DNA of 64,000 nucleotides from positions 62,001 to 126,000 of the forward strand of contig JAGNLJ010000004.1 in the NCBI GenBank assembly GCA_017999645.1, given 5' to 3'. This document shows positions 1 through 9,043 of the stretch, piece by piece. Source of the DNA: Alphaproteobacteria bacterium. Lineage in GTDB: Bacteria; Pseudomonadota; Alphaproteobacteria; Micavibrionales; Micavibrionaceae. Within the stretch, counting starts at the first letter, position 1, and each line of letters opens with the position of its first letter. A program made the translations under genes and the position numbers. The notes under the pieces are model-generated. The model ran no database searches. It was given only the letters and a program-made list of their open reading frames with translations, and was not told the origin of the DNA.

Positions 1-120
1 CTGGATAAAGGAACACGTACCAGTGACATCATGGCGAAAGGATCGCGCGAGGTTTCAACATCCCAAATGGGCGATGCGTTGATTACGGAACTCAAAACCG
101 CCGAAAGTAAAGCAGCTTAA
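1..120 (+). CDS. leuB: 3-isopropylmalate dehydrogenase, C-terminal end (partial)
   Basis: Thirty-nine codons of an open frame enter from the left edge and end in TAA at 118-120. The peptide contains RTSDIMAKGS and VSTSQMGDAL, which fit the C-terminal helix region of LeuB (usually GYRTADIM...V.T.EMGDA). LeuB carries out the oxidative decarboxylation of 3-isopropylmalate in leucine synthesis. Only the tail is visible, so the related isocitrate dehydrogenase family cannot be fully excluded. Confidence 0.7.
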   Translation: MDKGTRTSDIMAKGSREVSTSQMGDALITELKTAESKAA

Positions 121-121
121 C

Positions 122-196
122 CGTCATTGCGAGGAGGCTTTTGCCGACGAAGCAATCCATTCTTTTCTGGATTGCTTCGCTGCGCTCGCAATGACG
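122..196. repeat. Dispersed palindromic (REP-like) element, copy A
   Basis: The 75-bp element starts with CGTCATTGCGAG and ends with its reverse complement CTCGCAATGACG. An inner pair GAAGCAATCCA / TGGATTGCTTC closes a short loop, so the whole folds into one long imperfect hairpin. A near-full second copy is at 51756-51841 and a right-half copy at 50433-50472. It sits between the leuB stop and the terminator of the convergent pilin gene. Confidence 0.85.
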
Positions 197-209
197 ATGG
201 ATAATAAAA

Positions 210-233
210 AAAGGGCCCCCGAAGGGGCCCTTT
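210..233 (-). terminator. Rho-independent terminator of the pilin gene
   Basis: A perfect 10-bp stem AAAGGGCCCC / GGGGCCCTTT encloses the tetraloop CGAA. Read on the minus strand it follows the pilin stop codon (256-258) and runs into a T tract (complement of the A run at 204-212). It may also stop leftover transcription from leuB. Confidence 0.85.
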
Positions 234-255
234 CAAATCCGGTTAGCTCAGATAA

Positions 256-981
256 TTAGTTCTGGAAGCGGATGGCGAGGTCGCACTTTTCAGTTGTGCT
301 GTCCTGGTCATAGTCGCCTGCGGCTGAACACGCGTTGCCGTTGTCAAATACGGAACCGGTATTACCACGTCCGTCATCCAACTTGGTGTCAATACGCGCA
401 GCTTCGTTCGCAGTAAGCGTGTTGTTAGCGCTGCCCGCGTTCCATGTGCTGACAAGCCCTAAATAATGCCCAGGAGGAGCGGCTCCATTGCTTCCAAGCG
501 CTGCGCCGTTTGAATAGCCCGCATGAAAGCCCCCTGCAACTTTAGCTTCAGGATATATATCACCCCATTCGTTAGTCCCCGTATTAGTAATGCCTCCTAA
601 AAGATCGGATGCTGACAACATGCGGAAAAAGTTTTGTCCTTCACCTGCAGGAGCTCCTAATGGGTTAACGTTAGCATTGCCTGTAGCGAGCCTTCCGTTA
701 CCATCGCCGTTTACGCAACCCGTGCAGGAACCGGCCGGAAGACGGTTGGCAAAATTGTTCATATCGCCCGGAAGTGAGTCATATTTGTCCCGGAAGGTCG
801 TGGTTGCAGCATCAATCGCCTTAACCTGCGAGACCGTTGCACCGACCTGCGCGTTGGCGATCAGTTCCTGGCCTTTCAGAATACCGCCGATCAGCAGACC
901 GATGATAATCATCACGATCGCCAATTCGACGAGGGTAAAGCCTCGTTCCGAGCGGCGATTTTTCAATTCCATAGTATCCAT
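256..981 (-). CDS. Type IV prepilin-like protein (GFTLVE class III signal)
   Basis: The 241-residue protein has a short basic leader ending in RSERG, then the cleavage/methylation motif G|FTLVE with the conserved Glu at +5 and about 20 hydrophobic residues, the hallmark of type IV pilins processed by prepilin peptidase. Residues about 65-75 carry the FRDKYDSLPGDM segment common to this pilin-like group. Four cysteines (a CxxC pair in the middle and two near the C-terminus) could form disulfides. ATG at 981 is chosen because AAGGAG lies 9 nt upstream; a second ATG at 972 is possible. It is the last gene of the minus-strand pilus cluster but is separated from it by 215 bp, so it probably has its own promoter. 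It could be the major subunit or a pseudopilin. Confidence 0.85.
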   Translation of the reverse strand: MDTMELKNRRSERGFTLVELAIVMIIIGLLIGGILKGQELIANAQVGATVSQVKAIDAATTTFRDKYDSLPGDMNNFANRLPAGSCTGCVNGDGNGRLATGNANVNPLGAPAGEGQNFFRMLSASDLLGGITNTGTNEWGDIYPEAKVAGGFHAGYSNGAALGSNGAAPPGHYLGLVSTWNAGSANNTLTANEAARIDTKLDDGRGNTGSVFDNGNACSAAGDYDQDSTTEKCDLAIRFQN

Positions 982-1141
982 ATACTGGTTCTCCTTAGTT
1001 GGTTAAAATCAAGAGTTGTTAGGAAGGGGGTGGTAGAGAGGGGTAGTTCAAACCCCTAAAACTATACACAGATTTATCCCCTCGAAATAGCCCCTATTGT
1101 TCCATTTTTGGCTGATTCTCTAAATAAAACCTTAAAAATCA

Positions 1142-1156
1142 GACACGTACAGTGTC
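1142..1156. promoter_or_regulatory. Small dyad upstream of the pilin gene
   Basis: GACAC-GTACA-GTGTC is a perfect 5-bp inverted repeat in the 215-bp gap between the AraC-type regulator and the pilin gene, about 160 bp upstream of the pilin ATG. It could be an operator for the neighbouring membrane AraC regulator, but this is a guess from position alone. I see no clear sigma-54 or sigma-70 promoter in the gap. Confidence 0.25.
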
Positions 1157-1196
1157 AGTTTGACAAGGTGATACACCATAAAAACAGGATCGTAAC

Positions 1197-2231
1197 TTAG
1201 GCGGCTATATCCTGCCGGAACTGTCCCGGCGAGCTGCCTGTGAGTTCCTTAAAGACCCGGTTAAAAGTCGCAAGGGAGTTGAAACCCACCTCCCCGGCCA
1301 CGGTCCGGACGCTGGCATCGGTCTCTTTAAGCATCCTTTTGGCGTCCTCTATACGGTGCTCGTTCATGAGTTGGGGGAAGGTCTTGCTAAAATGAAGGTT
1401 AATGATCCGGGACAGGGCCGCCTCGGAAACCTCGCACTCCCGGGCCAGGTCAGCCCTGGAATAGGCCGGTTCATGGTAGACCTTCTCGAGGGCCATCAGG
1501 CTTTCGATCCTGCGGGCGGTTTCCATGTCCCGGGCCGTAAGCGTATCGGGACCAATATCGGACAGCATGACCGCCTGCGGATATATCCGGAACAGGCTGG
1601 TGCCAACCAGGTAAACAAAGCCAAGCCCGAGAACCGTCCGCACAAGCAGCGCATTTTCCGCATAGGCAGGGTTGAGACTGAGCATCATGACGCCCAGCAT
1701 GAAGATATTGGTGAAAACTAGTGCGAGGATAAGCCAGTAACGCGCCTTGCCGGTTTTTTCGGAGGTTATGGCGGCGAAAACGTCGCGCTGGAGCCAGATT
1801 GCCAGCAGGCTTATACAGCCGGCGATGATGCCGAATATTATCAGGGCCGACTGCATTTCAGGGGCGCCTTCAGAGGGCACCATCAAACGGGTAATGAGAA
1901 AGGCCGCCGGGATCAGGGCCAGCACCCAGAAATGTTTCAGTTCGGGCGTGCGGCTGATCTGCGCGACCTGGATCACAAGCAAAACACTGAGCGGCGGGCC
2001 CAGAAACCATGTCGCCCATTGCAGGTAAAAATAATTATCGATGCTGGTGCCGAGCGAACGCTCCGCGGCGTCCGACAGAAACGCGAGCGCGAGAACCAAG
2101 AAATATAAAATCGGCAGGCCGGCGCGCGAGAGGCGCCCCGCCCTCATGACCATATAGACAAGGAAATAAACGCATTGCGTTACGCCGATGAGCGAGAGGA
2201 TTTCGGGGATCGTGAACTGAAGCTGTTCCAT
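1197..2231 (-). CDS. Membrane-embedded AraC-family transcriptional regulator
   Basis: The 344-residue protein has about seven hydrophobic helices in residues 1-225. The C-terminal AraC/XylS double helix-turn-helix covers about residues 255-340, with the family pattern SRADLARECEVSEAALSRII and the second-helix core VAGEVGFNSLATFNRVFKE. Such architecture suggests a regulator that senses a membrane or periplasmic signal and binds DNA while membrane-bound. It starts 3 nt after the stop of the upstream membrane protein and is the last gene of the run from the secretin. The pilin gene downstream is an obvious possible target, which is inference. Confidence 0.85.
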   Translation of the reverse strand: MEQLQFTIPEILSLIGVTQCVYFLVYMVMRAGRLSRAGLPILYFLVLALAFLSDAAERSLGTSIDNYFYLQWATWFLGPPLSVLLVIQVAQISRTPELKHFWVLALIPAAFLITRLMVPSEGAPEMQSALIIFGIIAGCISLLAIWLQRDVFAAITSEKTGKARYWLILALVFTNIFMLGVMMLSLNPAYAENALLVRTVLGLGFVYLVGTSLFRIYPQAVMLSDIGPDTLTARDMETARRIESLMALEKVYHEPAYSRADLARECEVSEAALSRIINLHFSKTFPQLMNEHRIEDAKRMLKETDASVRTVAGEVGFNSLATFNRVFKELTGSSPGQFRQDIAA

Positions 2232-2234
2232 TGA

Positions 2235-2969
2235 CTATCCGTCCCAATCATCCTGGCAGATCGGATCGTTTTTGGCCTGCGCCTCGTCCAGAATGCGCTT
2301 GCAGATATAATATTGCATGGCGTTCATTTCCTCACGCGGCAAAGTGTTCTGTCCGCTGCGCATGATTTCTATCATTATATCATAGGCACCTTGCTTGTCG
2401 CCTTGCCCGTTGCGCACAAAAGCTGGCATTTGTTTGGTCCACATCGGCATATCGTCACGCGGAATGGACGCAAGTTCCTGCGCCCAGAGATAGGCCTTAT
2501 CGAAATCCTTAAGTTTGTAATGCGCGAGATAGACCGCCTGGGCAAGCCAGCGCCATCTCTGTCCTTCAGGGCTGTTGCCTGCATGATGCAGATATTCAGC
2601 AAGCGGCGCGAGCTGTGCCGGATTATCGGTAGCGCTGAAATAGAAAGCCGCCAGCGTCGGCACAAATCTGGCATGAGGATCCATCTTGTCAGCGAGTTTA
2701 AACCATTCCGTCAGGCGGTTATAATCGTAATCCCTGAATGCTGTCGTCCGCCCGCCGGTGTCGCCCAGATTTTGAAGCATTACCCCCATTGTACGGTAAG
2801 CGAATTGCCGGTCGCCAAGCGCGAATGCGACGGCGCCGTTTTCACCCGGAACCTGCGGTACGTTCAGCCAGCGCGCCTGATCGGTGCGGACCTGCAGCCA
2901 TGCGAGAACCTGCAGCGCGATCACGAGAGCAAAAAAGGAATATAAAATATATTGCCGCGCGACGGGCAT
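2235..2969 (-). CDS. Membrane-anchored TPR-like protein of the pilus/ABC module
   Basis: The 244-residue protein has one N-terminal membrane anchor (about residues 5-25, ILYSFFALVIALQVLAW) followed by helix pairs of TPR-like character, for example FKLADKMDPHARFVPTLAAFYF. The chosen start ATG at 2967-2969 overlaps the stop of the ABC permease by one base (TGATG), implying translational coupling; a longer in-frame start at 3083 would run deep into the permease gene. Tight coupling to the permease suggests an accessory subunit of that exporter, comparable in position to PilG of the myxobacterial PilGHI system. I do not recognise a named family. Confidence 0.7.
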   Translation of the reverse strand: MPVARQYILYSFFALVIALQVLAWLQVRTDQARWLNVPQVPGENGAVAFALGDRQFAYRTMGVMLQNLGDTGGRTTAFRDYDYNRLTEWFKLADKMDPHARFVPTLAAFYFSATDNPAQLAPLAEYLHHAGNSPEGQRWRWLAQAVYLAHYKLKDFDKAYLWAQELASIPRDDMPMWTKQMPAFVRNGQGDKQGAYDIMIEIMRSGQNTLPREEMNAMQYYICKRILDEAQAKNDPICQDDWDG

Positions 2970-3727
2970 CAGAACTGCCTTCGGACAAGATCGATCAAGG
3001 CGGCGGTGATGATGAGAATGGTGAATATCGCGCCCTGCAATAAAATCGAACTGATTTCGACTGCCTCGCCGTAAATCAGCCATGATGTCTGGGCCATGAG
3101 ATCAAGACGCGGCATGACCGCCGAAATGGCCTGCAGGATATATTCCATGAGATTATAAATGAAAGTGCCCTTGCCGGTGGAATCTATTATGCCGAGCAAC
3201 TGGCCCATCAGCCGCGCAAGAATATAAAATCCGGCGGTTGCCGTGGCGGCGGTGGCAGCGCTGGAGAGGATCATGGAAAAAAACAGCGCGGCGTTCACCA
3301 TGATGATGTTTTCAAAGGCGATGCTGACCGCCCATGATATATGGCTGGGGCCAAATAAATTGCCACCGATAATGTAAAGGCAAAGGGTTTGCGCGGCCGC
3401 CATGCCTAATGCGAGTAATGAAAGCCCGGCGGCATAAGAGAGCAGAAATTCCACGCGGCTGACGGGACGCGAGAGGATGAAATCGACATCGCGGGCATCG
3501 AACGAGCGGCGGATGAAGAAAACGGTAAAAAGAACAAGGCCGAGAACACCTGCCAGACGCAGGCCCGCCCCCGCAAACACGAGCGCGAATTGTTGTTTTT
3601 CAGCAATGGCGGCTGAGCCAAGAAAAACGGCAAGGCTGGTGCCGACAACAAGCGTGATGATCATCGCCATCACAAGCCTGTCCCTGAGAGCTGCTGTCAG
3701 GACATAGAGGACGAGAGGCCGGGACAT
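2969..3727 (-). CDS. ABC-2 type transporter permease
   Basis: The 252-residue integral membrane protein has about six hydrophobic segments and no ATPase motifs. It carries the short cytoplasmic motif DFILSRPVSRVEFLLSY typical of ABC-2 exporter permeases. No ATPase is adjacent; the natural partner is the ABC ATPase at 10240-10971 in the same gene cluster. It follows the secretin gene by 15 nt. In Myxococcus xanthus an ABC exporter (PilH ATPase, PilI permease) is needed for pilus formation, so a comparable role is plausible here. The substrate is unknown. Confidence 0.75.
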   Translation of the reverse strand: MSRPLVLYVLTAALRDRLVMAMIITLVVGTSLAVFLGSAAIAEKQQFALVFAGAGLRLAGVLGLVLFTVFFIRRSFDARDVDFILSRPVSRVEFLLSYAAGLSLLALGMAAAQTLCLYIIGGNLFGPSHISWAVSIAFENIIMVNAALFFSMILSSAATAATATAGFYILARLMGQLLGIIDSTGKGTFIYNLMEYILQAISAVMPRLDLMAQTSWLIYGEAVEISSILLQGAIFTILIITAALIDLVRRQF

Positions 3728-3742
3728 GGATCAGTCCATCGG

Positions 3743-5725
3743 TTAGAGCTTGAAGGGGCGGCGATCTCCTGAGAACCCACGATAGAGGTCGCGGTCGGTA
3801 TCGTGAATCGAGTCTTCCGGCGAAGCCAGAATGGTTGCCTTGAGGAAGATCACCAGTTCTGTTTTCCGCACGAGGTCGGTGTGCTGGCGGAACAAAGCTC
3901 CGACAATAGGTAGCTCGCTCGCGACCGGAACGCCTTCCTGAACACCTTCAGTACGGTCCTGTAACAATCCGCCCATGACAATCGCCTGGCCGGAACGTGC
4001 CTGGATGACAGAGTCGATCTCCTGTACGTTCAGTTCGGGAACCAGCGATTCAACGCCTTCAATACCGTTGGCAGCCGTTACGTACTGAACTGCCGGGTCC
4101 GGTCTCTGGGCGATAACGCGCGTAATCGTGGGACGAACCGCCATCGAAACCGTTCCCTTATCAAGATTGATCGAAGGCTGGACATTGATGATGACGCCCT
4201 CGGGAACGTTTCTGATATCGCTGTCGATATCGACTTGCGACACGCCTTCATCCGTAGTGACATCGATATCGATATCGAAGAAGACGCGGTTGTTGGAAAC
4301 GTTCAGGACCGCTGACTGGTTGTTCAGCACTGTCAGGCGCGGGCTGGCCAGTGCGCGTACGTTACCGAATGCCGATATAGCCTGGATAAGTGCCTGCGCA
4401 TCGTTGCCGATGTAGCCAAGGGCGAAGTTCGACAGCTGATCGCTGGTGGTGAGGTCAGCGCGCGTCGGGATGTTGCGCAGGGAAAGCGCACTATTTGTTG
4501 ATCCGATAGCAGGAATAGTATCCAAACCTAATGCGCCGGTACCAGCCTCGAACAAGTTGGACGTACCGTACTGGAGAAGGCCTTCGCCGCCTTCATCCAA
4601 CAAACGCCAGTCAATGCCCGTGGCATGTTCGTCGGTCAGCGCCACTTCCAGCACTTTCGCCTCGATCAAAACCTGGGCGGTGACGGCACGGCGAACCAGC
4701 TTGAGGTATTCTTCGACCTCTTTCTGGGCGCGCTGCGGCGCATAAACGTTGATCAAGCCTGCCTGTCTGTTAAGCGTGAAGGTCGGCAACATAGGATCAT
4801 TCTCAGGTGCCGGGGCTCCGCCATTGGCAGCAGCCTCTTCCTCTTCGGTCGGCAAAGACTGGACGTTCAGCACGGCCTGCGGTGCCTGCGCCTGAACATT
4901 GACGCCTTCGCTGCCGGAAACAGGATTGCCCTGCTCGTCCGTCGCCGCAACGGCCTGAACGTTCGGGTTTTGCTCGGTCGCAGTTATGCGTGGATCACGC
5001 CTCGTGCGCAGAACGGCACCCTCGGCAGAACCAAGAATTTGCTGGATGTTGACTTCAAGCTCGCCCCAGAAGTCGGCTTCGCTGGAGGTGCTGGCTTCAA
5101 AGCTGGAGCCGGTGTCTGCGCCCTCGCCCTGAACAACGCCGATATCGTTGCGGATGTTACCGGTATTGCTACGGATATAGCTCAGGTAGTCAACTTTATA
5201 GACCTTGTTGTACGGCGTATCGAGCTCGACGCGCAGGCGGTCGTTCTCGAATTTGAAACGAAGACCGGCAATGTCGGCGATACGCTCGACAACCTGGTCG
5301 AATGGCCGCTCACGCGCCGTGAAGATGATCGAGCCCGTGATTCGCGGGTCAAGCTCAAGATCGTAATCGGCCTGCTGGGCGAGTTCGAACAGAACATCGC
5401 GGACAGGCACGGACTGGTTCACTGAAATCGAAACCAGAGGCATAGGCTTCATATTGCTGTCGGTGGCAGAAATGTAGGGCTGCAGCGTCGGGATTCCGGC
5501 ACCTGCGAATGAATCGGCACCTTCGTCTTCAACATCAGGCAGGCGGGGTGCAAGACCATCGCGGAAGTCCTGGGTTTCCATGTCCGCGGCGCGATCGGCT
5601 TTCAACTGATTCCGTGCCATATCGCAGCTGGCGGTTGCGAAGCCAACCATAAGCAACGCTGGTAAAACCAAAGCAAGCCTTTGAGTTTTAATCTTTTTTT
5701 GCTGTGTCATTAGACAGGAACCCAT
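3743..5725 (-). CDS. pilQ: Type IV pilus / MSHA-type secretin (PilQ/MshL family)
   Basis: This 660-residue outer-membrane pore subunit has an export signal at about residues 15-34; FATASC resembles a lipobox, with an unusual Thr at -3. An STN-like N0 domain follows (about 105-165, SVNQSVPVRDVLFELAQQAD), then an N1-like domain (about 315-365), and a C-terminal secretin domain ending in VPVASELPIVGALFR and ELVIFLKATI. A Glu/Ala/Gln-rich linker (about 245-310) is longer than in PilQ of Pseudomonas. It would form the channel for pilus extrusion, with the PilO/PilP-like proteins encoded upstream as inner-membrane partners. The start is uncertain: ATG at 5725 or the internal ATG (MTQQKK) five codons later; neither has a strong ribosome binding site. 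Confidence 0.85.
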   Translation of the reverse strand: MGSCLMTQQKKIKTQRLALVLPALLMVGFATASCDMARNQLKADRAADMETQDFRDGLAPRLPDVEDEGADSFAGAGIPTLQPYISATDSNMKPMPLVSISVNQSVPVRDVLFELAQQADYDLELDPRITGSIIFTARERPFDQVVERIADIAGLRFKFENDRLRVELDTPYNKVYKVDYLSYIRSNTGNIRNDIGVVQGEGADTGSSFEASTSSEADFWGELEVNIQQILGSAEGAVLRTRRDPRITATEQNPNVQAVAATDEQGNPVSGSEGVNVQAQAPQAVLNVQSLPTEEEEAAANGGAPAPENDPMLPTFTLNRQAGLINVYAPQRAQKEVEEYLKLVRRAVTAQVLIEAKVLEVALTDEHATGIDWRLLDEGGEGLLQYGTSNLFEAGTGALGLDTIPAIGSTNSALSLRNIPTRADLTTSDQLSNFALGYIGNDAQALIQAISAFGNVRALASPRLTVLNNQSAVLNVSNNRVFFDIDIDVTTDEGVSQVDIDSDIRNVPEGVIINVQPSINLDKGTVSMAVRPTITRVIAQRPDPAVQYVTAANGIEGVESLVPELNVQEIDSVIQARSGQAIVMGGLLQDRTEGVQEGVPVASELPIVGALFRQHTDLVRKTELVIFLKATILASPEDSIHDTDRDLYRGFSGDRRPFKL

Positions 5726-5838
5726 TCAGGATGAAATAAGAAAACGAGGACGCGCCGTTACAGGCGACTTTCAATATTAGAACATATCGGTGATGACCAG
5801 ACAATAGCCATAGTGGGCACTACCCATATGATAAACAC

Positions 5839-6978
5839 TTAATCCTTAAGAGATATGACGGATGTATCGAAGGATTTAAGAGCTTCGCGGCTGCCGCCCT
5901 TTTTGCCGGACAGTTTGATCTGCTGCAGCTTGACCTTGAGGTCGGCCTGTTTGTCGGAGTTGAGCATGGCGACATCTTCGGTGATGAGGCCCTGCTGATA
6001 AAGCTGGAGGAAGGACTGGTCGAAGCTGCACATGCCAAGAGTGCTGTTCTGCTCCATGACATCCTTGATCTTGTTGATTTCGCCTTTGAGGATCAGTTCG
6101 CGCACATGGCCCTGGTTCAGCATGACCTCGATTGCCGGCACCATGCCGCCTTCGATGGACGGCACGAGGCGCTGCGAAACAATGGCTTTCAGGTTAACGG
6201 ACAAATTAAGGCGGATCTGCGAGGCGTAGTCCTCAGGGAAGAAGTTCACGATGCGCTCGATCGCCTGATAGGAGTTCGCCGTGTGAATCGTGGCAAGGCA
6301 GAGATGTCCCGTTTCGGCCGAGGTCAAAGCCTGTTCCATAACCTCGCGGTCGCGGATCTCGCCGACCAGAATAACATCGGGGCGCTGACGCAGGGCGTTC
6401 TTGAGGGCGATTGCATAGGATTCCGTATCGACGCCGACTTCACGCTGCGTGACGACCGATTTTTTATGCTCGTGATAATATTCGATCGGGTCTTCAATCG
6501 TAATGATGTGCCCCTCTTCCAGCGCATTGCGGTAGTCGACCATGGCTGCGAGCGTTGTCGATTTGCCCGAGCCGGTCATACCCGTGAGCAGGACGAGGCC
6601 GCGCTTGTCCATGGAAAGTTTTTCCAGGATCTTCGGCAGGCGCAAATCCGCGAAGGTCGGGATTTTAGAAATAATACGGCGAATGACAAGAGCGGGAAAC
6701 TGACGCTGACGCAGCGCGTTCAGACGGAAACGCCCGTAACGTCCCATGTCGAGAGACGTGTTCAGTTCCATCTGACTTTCGTAATCGCGTTTCTGGCGCG
6801 CGGTCAGGACCGTATTGAGAATATTGTTAATGTCATCATGCGTCAGAGGTTTTTTTTCGAGCGTGACAAAACCCTTTTCCGTCCGAAGAGTCGGCGGATG
6901 ATTGACGGTCAGATACAGATCACTGGCTTTGTGATCGTTCATCGCGTTGAGATAGTTGAATATGACGGGTGCGTTCAA
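5839..6978 (-). CDS. pilU: Pilus retraction ATPase, PilU-like
   Basis: The 379-residue PilT-family hexameric ATPase has a Walker A GMTGSGKS at about 133-140, an Asp box TIEDPIEY, Walker B VILVGEIRD at about 202-210 and a His box TGHLCLATIHTAN. It would drive pilus retraction together with the PilT encoded just upstream. The start codon is TTG at 6978, overlapping the pilT stop as TTGA. The Met instead of Pro in Walker A (GMTGSGKS) and divergence from PilT support calling it the second, PilU-type ATPase. Confidence 0.85.
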   Translation of the reverse strand: MNAPVIFNYLNAMNDHKASDLYLTVNHPPTLRTEKGFVTLEKKPLTHDDINNILNTVLTARQKRDYESQMELNTSLDMGRYGRFRLNALRQRQFPALVIRRIISKIPTFADLRLPKILEKLSMDKRGLVLLTGMTGSGKSTTLAAMVDYRNALEEGHIITIEDPIEYYHEHKKSVVTQREVGVDTESYAIALKNALRQRPDVILVGEIRDREVMEQALTSAETGHLCLATIHTANSYQAIERIVNFFPEDYASQIRLNLSVNLKAIVSQRLVPSIEGGMVPAIEVMLNQGHVRELILKGEINKIKDVMEQNSTLGMCSFDQSFLQLYQQGLITEDVAMLNSDKQADLKVKLQQIKLSGKKGGSREALKSFDTSVISLKD

Positions 6979-8147
6979 AATGAATACCCTTCAGCCGAGC
7001 CTTCGGCTTTTTTACCGCTGCTGCCGCTCTCGGAACCGGTGATAAGCGTTTCACCGCCTATTTTGCCGCCGCCAAGTGCGCCGTCAGCATATTCTTCGTC
7101 GCGATCCTCATCGCCGCCGCCAACACGGAGCAACGCTTCGCGCGCCTCGTCCTTGTCGATGATACCGGCCTCAAGCATGCTGGTGACTGAATCTTCCATC
7201 GTGACCATGCCGTAACGCGAGCCGGTCTGCATCATGGAGTAAATCTGCGGAATCTGGTTTTCGCGGATCAGATTTCGCACGGCGTTGGTGCCGACAAGAA
7301 TTTCGAACGCGCCGACCCGGCCCGTACCATCGGCACGGCGGAGCAGCGTCTGCGCCACGACGCCCTGCAATGAAGAGGCAAGCATCGCGCGGACCATTTC
7401 CTTGTCGCCCGTCGGGAAGACGTCGATGACGCGGTCGATGGTTTTCGCGGCCGAAGATGAGTGCAGGGTTGCAAACACCAGGTGGCCCGTTTCAGCGGCA
7501 GTCAACGCCAGAGAGATCGTTTCGTAATCGCGCATCTCGCCGACGAGGATGACGTCGGGGTCTTCGCGGAGCGATGATTTCAGAGCGCGCGCAAACGTGC
7601 TGGTGTCCGTCCCTACTTCGCGGTGATTGATCAGCGCCTTTTTCGATTGATGGAAGAATTCAACCGGGTCCTCGATGGTGAGGATATGTTTCGGCTGATG
7701 CAAATTGATGTGGTTAATCATCGAGGCAAGCGTCGTCGATTTACCGGAGCCTGTCGGACCAGTGACAAGGATGATGCCCTTTTCGAGATCGGCGAAGCGG
7801 CGCATGACGGGCGGCAGATCAAGCTGCGCCATCGTCGGCACTTCGGTCGGAATTGTTCTGAAGACAGCGCACGAGCCGAGACGGCTGGTGAATCCGTTGA
7901 CGCGGAAACGCGCTTTTTCCCCGAGCGCGATTGCGAAGTCTAGTTCCATGTCCTTTTCGTAGACGGCGCGCTGGTCTTCGGTCATGACCGAATAGAGCAT
8001 CGTGCGGATGTCATCGCTCGATAGCGCGTCGCCTTTGACGCGCTTGAGGATGCCGTGGACCCGGATGACAGGCGGGCTGCCCGAGCTGAGGTGCAGGTCG
8101 GAAGCCTTGTTTTGCATCGTAAATGCCAGAAGTTGCGTCAGGTCCAA
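6975..8147 (-). CDS. pilT: Pilus retraction ATPase PilT
   Basis: The 390-residue protein has the standard PilT order: N-terminal PAS-like domain starting NKASDLHLSSGSPP, Walker A GPTGSGKS (130-137), Walker B VILVGEMRD (about 199-207), His box GHLVFATLHS (221-230), and the PilT-specific AVRNLIRE segment near the C-terminus. The C-terminal tail is about 40 residues longer than usual, Gly/Glu/Asp-rich and probably disordered. The start is a rare TTG at 8147, chosen because AGGAG lies 7 nt upstream and the next residues match the PilT N-terminus. Confidence 0.9.
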   Translation of the reverse strand: MDLTQLLAFTMQNKASDLHLSSGSPPVIRVHGILKRVKGDALSSDDIRTMLYSVMTEDQRAVYEKDMELDFAIALGEKARFRVNGFTSRLGSCAVFRTIPTEVPTMAQLDLPPVMRRFADLEKGIILVTGPTGSGKSTTLASMINHINLHQPKHILTIEDPVEFFHQSKKALINHREVGTDTSTFARALKSSLREDPDVILVGEMRDYETISLALTAAETGHLVFATLHSSSAAKTIDRVIDVFPTGDKEMVRAMLASSLQGVVAQTLLRRADGTGRVGAFEILVGTNAVRNLIRENQIPQIYSMMQTGSRYGMVTMEDSVTSMLEAGIIDKDEAREALLRVGGGDEDRDEEYADGALGGGKIGGETLITGSESGSSGKKAEGSAEGYSF

Positions 8148-8260
8148 GGGAGGTCTCCTTAAGATTGGGACGGCCGGACAGAGTGGCCGTACTATAGTTT
8201 TAGCTTAACTTTATGAACGGAAAGTAAAATTTTACCTGTTTTTCATTTTAAATGAATTCG

Positions 8261-9037
8261 TTAAAAAAGAGAACCATCTGTCAAAACAAGCAGGAAAAGC
8301 GCGGCAATCAGGGCCGGACCGAAGGGGAACTGCCCTTCCTTTGTAAAGTTACGGAAAACAGCTGCGAACAGGATCCCGAAGAAGCCTGAGAGGCCGCAGA
8401 ACCAGCCTAATTTCGATAATCCCAGCCAGACCCCCGCTACGGCGAAAAACTTCACATCCCCCATCCCGAGGGATTCCTTTTTCATGATTTTTTCCATGAT
8501 GAAGCCGATGGTCCACGAGATCGCGGCGAACATTGCGATCTCGATGCAGAAGGTCAGGAGCATTCCCATGTCGGGTGAATCGCTCAGGAAAACCGCTTTG
8601 TAAATCATCCGCGCGATGCCGATCAAGGCGATGATGATGAGCAAACCATCGGGCAAAATCATGTGCCGCAGATCGATGACAAGCAGCGCGGCAAGAAAAG
8701 GTATTGCGGCGATGATGAACGCGGCTTCCGGCGTCCAGCCTTTTACCCAGTATGTCACGAGGCATGCCATCAGCACCCCGAGCTCCATGAGCGGATAGCT
8801 CATGCTGATGGCTTTGCGGCAGTAACGGCATTTGCCTGCGCTCATGACCCATGACGCAACGGGAATGAGATCAGCGGCGCCGAGGGTGTGATTACAATGC
8901 GGACAGGCCGAGCGCGTCTTGCTCATGGATTTACGTACGGGCACGCGGTGCGCCAGGGCCGTCGCAAAGCTGCCGAGCGACAGCCCGACAACGATTAGTA
9001 TGATGTTGATGATGAGAGGCGGCAGTTCGGCGCCCAT
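8261..9037 (-). CDS. pilD: Prepilin peptidase / N-methyltransferase
   Basis: The 258-residue bitopic A24 aspartic peptidase cleaves prepilin leaders and methylates the new N-terminus. The N-terminal methyltransferase-type domain has paired zinc cysteines CPHC (45-48) and CRYC (70-73). The peptidase part has the two expected aspartate motifs: IDLRHMILPD (Asp 122 region) and GMGD (Asp194). About eight membrane segments are visible. The pilin at 256-981 is the obvious substrate. The gene lies 6 nt after the TPR gene stop. The last codons share a 22-bp exact match with an intergenic site at 48920-48941. Confidence 0.92.
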   Translation of the reverse strand: MGAELPPLIINIILIVVGLSLGSFATALAHRVPVRKSMSKTRSACPHCNHTLGAADLIPVASWVMSAGKCRYCRKAISMSYPLMELGVLMACLVTYWVKGWTPEAAFIIAAIPFLAALLVIDLRHMILPDGLLIIIALIGIARMIYKAVFLSDSPDMGMLLTFCIEIAMFAAISWTIGFIMEKIMKKESLGMGDVKFFAVAGVWLGLSKLGWFCGLSGFFGILFAAVFRNFTKEGQFPFGPALIAALFLLVLTDGSLF

Positions 9038-9043
9038 GCGGGT

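Noticed and set aside
4625..5425. 266-codon plus-strand open frame inside the secretin gene
   Set aside because: Antisense of a well-supported secretin; composition (V/G/R repeats of no motif) is typical of a shadow frame.
6106..7215. 369-codon plus-strand open frame opposite pilU/pilT
   Set aside because: Antisense shadow of two clear PilT-family ATPases in a high-GC region; no ribosome site or domain.
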